Shown here in pieces: positions 60,408 through 64,000 of a stretch of DNA of 64,000 nucleotides (the first letter of the stretch is position 1; each line of letters opens with the position of its first letter). Below the pieces are notes generated by a model. The model was not told the DNA's origin, made no database searches, and saw nothing but the letters and a program-made list of their open reading frames with translations. The stretch comes from Adenanthera pavonina (Eukaryota > Streptophyta > Magnoliopsida > Fabales > Fabaceae), in the NCBI GenBank assembly GCA_026686845.1, contig JAIVEN010000021.1, forward strand, positions 22,586,001 through 22,650,000, given 5' to 3'. Both the position numbers and the translations under genes were made by a program.

Positions 60408-62497
60408 CCCATTTTGCAAATTGCTCTATTAATTCTTTTTAATACTCATCTTGAGTACGTAGTTTTTTCACCGCATTTGCTAGCTACTTTTTAAATCCTA
60501 AGTTTTATATATATATATATATATCACCTAATTAATATTCTCTGGTACACTACAATTGGCTCAATTAATTAAAATCGTGAAAAAGAGAAAAAAATAAATA
60601 TATCAGACTTCGGAATACGTAGTTAGGAGAAAAAATTAGATAAAAACTCAAAATATGTATGTAATTTTATTTTTTTAAAAAAATTTTTTTCCTTCATCAT
60701 TTTTTAAAGATACACAACATATTTTAAGTTAGATTATTCATAAAATCATGAATCGTACCACTTCCTACATAAAGTTGTACATATATTTGGTCCAAAAAAA
60801 AGGCTGCTTATATTAATATGTGCCATTTTCGCATTTATTTGTCTCTCACGTGCATGAGACTAGATTAGAGAGACAGACAACGGGATTTATCTTGAGTAGA
60901 ACATACTTCACATGGTCTTTTATCATTAAAATAAATTGAAAATTAACCATTTTTTCCTAACCGCAAGAGTTGTTGATGTACCAAACAAAAAAAAAATCGA
61001 ATCTTTTAAAGTTGATGTTGATGTATACATTGTAATTACGTCTTCATGAGGGAATGAAAAGCAACATTTTTCATTAATGTAATTGTCCCCTCTCTTATAA
61101 AATAAATGGAGTAAATAAAATTTGCTATTCTTTAAATATTATTAGATGTAATTTACGCATCATTAATAAAAAAATTGATAAAACGTGCCTAATTAAAGAT
61201 TCAAAGTCAACACTAAATATTTGCATTTCAAACCTAATTCGCTATATATGCTTCTTTATGATATATAAGTGATAATTGTGATAACTTTTTTTTTTTGTCT
61301 TAATAGTCGAAATTAAAATTTTATAAATGTGGCTAAAATAAAGATGCGATCGAAAATAAAGAAAAGAAAATTAACCATGCATGTTACCACAAATAAATTG
61401 GTGTAAGTACCAAACTTGTTTGTTATTCTATATGCATAGTCTTTTCAAATGGAAGATACACACACGGATATGGTGGGGGAGAAGGGATAAGCTATAAGAT
61501 TGGAAGCAAAATCATAGACTACTTTGTTTAGAATATGAAACATGAGGCAGCATCTCACTAGGTCTTGCCTTAAATAGAAGAAGATACGACAACAATATCT
61601 TTAGTTAGTTAAATTAATAAATCAGAGGTCCATAATATATTCTTTTTCTCCATGTGTTTCGGCACATGGATGCTCCTTTCTGGCTCATACACACATGCTT
61701 CCACGTTCATCTTCTTCAACCTTCTTCCTACATATATAATGAGTTTTATGCACTAATCCAAATTTACACATTAATTAATTCCTTGAAAAGTTACTTATAT
61801 TAGTGTCACTTATTAATTAAGTGGGTTATATGTGTGTGTTGTATTCTAATTAATAGAACATCCCAAAGTTAAATATATATGAAGCGCCTTTTTAATCAAT
61901 TATTTGAGAATATCCCTATATATGTGACTCAAACACAAATGATAGCTAGCACAAACTTTGATTTTTTCTCTTACAATGACATACGTTTGTCTAAAAGTCG
62001 ATAATACAATTGAGTATAAATGGTAGCAATTAACTATAATTAATTTCTTTGGGGCACAAAATTTGACAGCAAACAGTAATTTGAACCCAAAACCAGCTGA
62101 GTCAAACTAAGTACTCAAAAGTCGATATTACAGTAGAGATCTGGCACGAAGCAAGAAGAAAACCAAGATAACATGCATATATCGGTTAATTATATGAAAA
62201 CACATACACGTAGATAATTAATAGGCATTCTATTCTTAGATATAGACCTTCTGCGTTTTGACAGATTGAAGCCATAACTAATTTTGTTTAATTCCTTCCA
62301 TAGATAACTTCCCTTCCAAGCATTCCTCCACAACTACAAATTCTTCATGAGAGAAAGAGGGGAAAGAAAAGGAGTGTAAAGAGAGTAATTAACTAAATAA
62401 ACTCCATACACCGGCCGTCATAATATTTAATCCTTGTATTCTTCTTGAATATTGTATTCATACATTACTGTAAGTACCGACTCAATTTGTTCGATCT

Positions 62498-63994
62498 TTA
62501 GTTCTCAGAATTGTTGTTGTTGACGTTCTCTTGGATCACAGAGACGACAACACTTTCTTCACATTTCACTGTTTGGTCATCGGCATGTGCTCCATCTGAA
62601 GTACTGTGGCACAACCCCAAATAATTCTCTCCCACCAAGCTTTTGGCCTTCAAGGATTCCCCTTCCCAATCAGTGTTATACACCACAACCAGAATAGACA
62701 CCACACACGCCATCTGAGCAGCAAGCAACCCGTAACACAGACCCACCAACCCTACCTCCCAAACAAACCCCAGCACTATCCCCACCGGTGCACCCACCAA
62801 ATAAAACGCGTACAAGTTTATCCCTGCCCCTATCCCTGGTCTCGCACTCCCTCTCAGTATCCCACACCCTGTTGTTTGGGGACAGTTCCCTATCTCACAT
62901 ACTCCAATTATAGGCAAAACTCGCATCGTTAACTCTAACACTTCTCTATCACTACTGAAAACCCTACCCCATCTCTCTCTTCCCCCCGTGGTCCACACCA
63001 GCCCCACCATCGAGCTCACCACGGCCAACCCTATCGCTACCATGCTCGACAGTCTCGCCTTTCGAGGCTCGCCTTTTCCGAGCTCGTTCCCCACTCTTGT
63101 GGATGACGACGCGCTCAGTGCATTTGGGAGAGTGTAGAAGAGCGACGTGGTTTGGATTATTATCCCCGACGTGGCCAGAGCCACGCGAGGGTTTTCCAGG
63201 TAGCCGGCGAGGATTGTCATGAACTCGTACCACCACCACTCTAAACAAACTCCGACGCAGCTTTGTATGGAGAATCTCACAAGCATGCCCCATTGAGTCC
63301 CCATCGACGATGGCAGGTGGTTCACGAGTGGTGTACTCAAGATTAAAGGGTTGTCCTTGACGGTGACGCGTTGGTAGGACATGTAGAGTAGGAGGAAGAA
63401 AAGGGTGTTGAAATTCGCGACAAAAGATGAGATCGCGATTCCTGGCACTCCAAGTTGGAGTTTGAAGGTCAACAGGATGACGATTGGGATGTGGAAAAGC
63501 GTGGCTAGTGAGGTGCACCACAATAGAGGCCAAGTTGTGCCTTTACTACGTAAATAGATACGAAGTGGGTGGAGGAAGCTGTTGGCGATGAGGTCAGGGA
63601 CGGCGTAGCGACAATAGAGGCTAGCGACTGCGGTGATGTCTGGGTTTTGATGAAGGCAAAGCATCAAAGGTTCGAGCTTTATCCACAGGAGAGAAATGGG
63701 GAGGGAAGCTAATAAGAGCATGAGGATTGTTCTGTGAAGCGTGAGAGACAGTAAGGAAGAGTTTCTGGAACCGAAGGCTTGGGTGCAGAGGGGCTCCATG
63801 CCCATGGCGAGACCGGAGAGGACGGAGTAACCGGTGATGTTGGTGAAGCCGACGGCTAAAGAACCACCGGCGAGTTGAAGGCTTCCCAACTTGCCCATGC
63901 ACAGAACCAGGATCATGTTCTTGAGGTAGCCCACCAGGCTCATGGCTGCTATTGGGAACCCTATGTTTCCCACTCTCTTTAGCTCCTCCACTAC
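62498..63994 (-). CDS. MATE-family efflux carrier, 5' exon outside the window (partial)
   Basis: The last exon encodes 498 aa of a multidrug and toxic compound extrusion (DTX/MATE) transporter, an antiporter that exports small organic molecules. It covers nearly all 12 membrane segments: the first begins GNIGFPIAAMSLVGYLKNMI. Family landmarks include MGKLGSLQLAGGSLAVGFTN, GLAMGMEPLCTQAFGSRN, CVGVCLEWWWYE, VGNELGKGEPRKARL and GNCPQTTGCGILRG. These place it in the plant DTX48-56 clade. The hydrophilic C-terminus ends NVNNNNSEN. Reading upstream of VVEELKRVG gives an in-frame TAG (63995-63997) that is better read as the end of an intron (TACTAG|GTAGTG). A short first exon therefore probably lies beyond position 64000. 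The substrate cannot be told from sequence. No internal defect is seen. Confidence 0.92.
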   Translation of the reverse strand, partial: VVEELKRVGNIGFPIAAMSLVGYLKNMILVLCMGKLGSLQLAGGSLAVGFTNITGYSVLSGLAMGMEPLCTQAFGSRNSSLLSLTLHRTILMLLLASLPISLLWIKLEPLMLCLHQNPDITAVASLYCRYAVPDLIANSFLHPLRIYLRSKGTTWPLLWCTSLATLFHIPIVILLTFKLQLGVPGIAISSFVANFNTLFFLLLYMSYQRVTVKDNPLILSTPLVNHLPSSMGTQWGMLVRFSIQSCVGVCLEWWWYEFMTILAGYLENPRVALATSGIIIQTTSLFYTLPNALSASSSTRVGNELGKGEPRKARLSSMVAIGLAVVSSMVGLVWTTGGRERWGRVFSSDREVLELTMRVLPIIGVCEIGNCPQTTGCGILRGSARPGIGAGINLYAFYLVGAPVGIVLGFVWEVGLVGLCYGLLAAQMACVVSILVVVYNTDWEGESLKAKSLVGENYLGLCHSTSDGAHADDQTVKCEESVVVSVIQENVNNNNSEN

Positions 63995-64000
63995 CTAGTA

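Larger units (their letters stand above)
52049..62400. other. Ten kilobases without a recognisable gene
   Basis: I found no exon, RNA gene or large element. MITEs at 54535-54800 and 55075-55328, a (GAT)n microsatellite (60045-60071), a C-run/A-run (60211-60238) and an inverted repeat (60295-60407) are listed. Gene-like base composition (CT-rich, 59160-59290, with a 22-codon frame starting MDMYTHLSQAPK) and a CT-rich stretch at 52500-52600 could be untranslated exons of unannotated transcripts, but nothing confirms this. Confidence 0.5.

Noticed and set aside
1..64000. CRISPR arrays, operons, phage or a novel multi-gene defence or biosynthetic cluster
   Set aside because: The DNA is clearly plant nuclear; genes are unrelated, intron-bearing and far apart, and no regularly spaced repeat array exists.

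Overview
This is an AT-rich, intron-containing plant nuclear segment, most likely from a eudicot. The evidence is GT-AG introns, plant-only families (FLZ zinc finger, a DTX-type MATE carrier, an OCTOPUS-like Cys/His protein), a glyoxysomal MFP2, and many plant-type MITEs and retroelements. The termini of the large LTR resemble legume Ogre-type elements, but I do not assign a species.

Layout. 3763-4947 (-): an apparently intronless plant-specific protein with an N-terminal Cys/His motif. 13615-21694 (-): a complete 18-exon peroxisomal beta-oxidation multifunctional protein MFP2 (724 aa, C-terminal SRM peroxisomal signal); I assembled all exons by hand and the phases agree throughout. 27582-33790 (+): a three-exon LC8-type dynein light chain (120 aa) whose second intron is 5.7 kb and holds a three-LTR TRIM-like element, an antisense solo LTR of the same family, a 160-bp MITE, a tandem duplication and a short LINE tail. 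34375-34574 (+): one coding-like exon of unknown identity. 38045-40049 (-): a decayed, 5'-truncated L1-type LINE with reverse transcriptase and RNase H remnants, flanked by a 15-bp target-site duplication. 41129-41756 (-): a two-exon FLZ zinc-finger protein. 47160-51807: an Athila-like gypsy LTR remnant split by a 3.4-kb Ogre/Tat-like solo LTR with a perfect 5-bp duplication. 52050-62400: about 10 kb without a recognisable gene. 62498-63994 (-): the last exon of a MATE efflux carrier whose 5' exon lies beyond the window.

The genes are unrelated housekeeping or regulatory loci and do not form a cluster or pathway. Intergenic space and larger introns are filled with small non-autonomous DNA elements of at least two kinds: Stowaway/mariner-like with CTCCCTCC-type ends, and PIF/Harbinger-like with GTTTGG ends and TTA/TAA duplications. 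I found no tRNA, rRNA, CRISPR or viral gene, and no evidence of a new multi-gene system. The most informative observations are the resolved TE insertions (target-site duplications, nesting, repeated use of one intron) and the isolation of the MFP2 peroxisomal signal on a 36-nt final exon.
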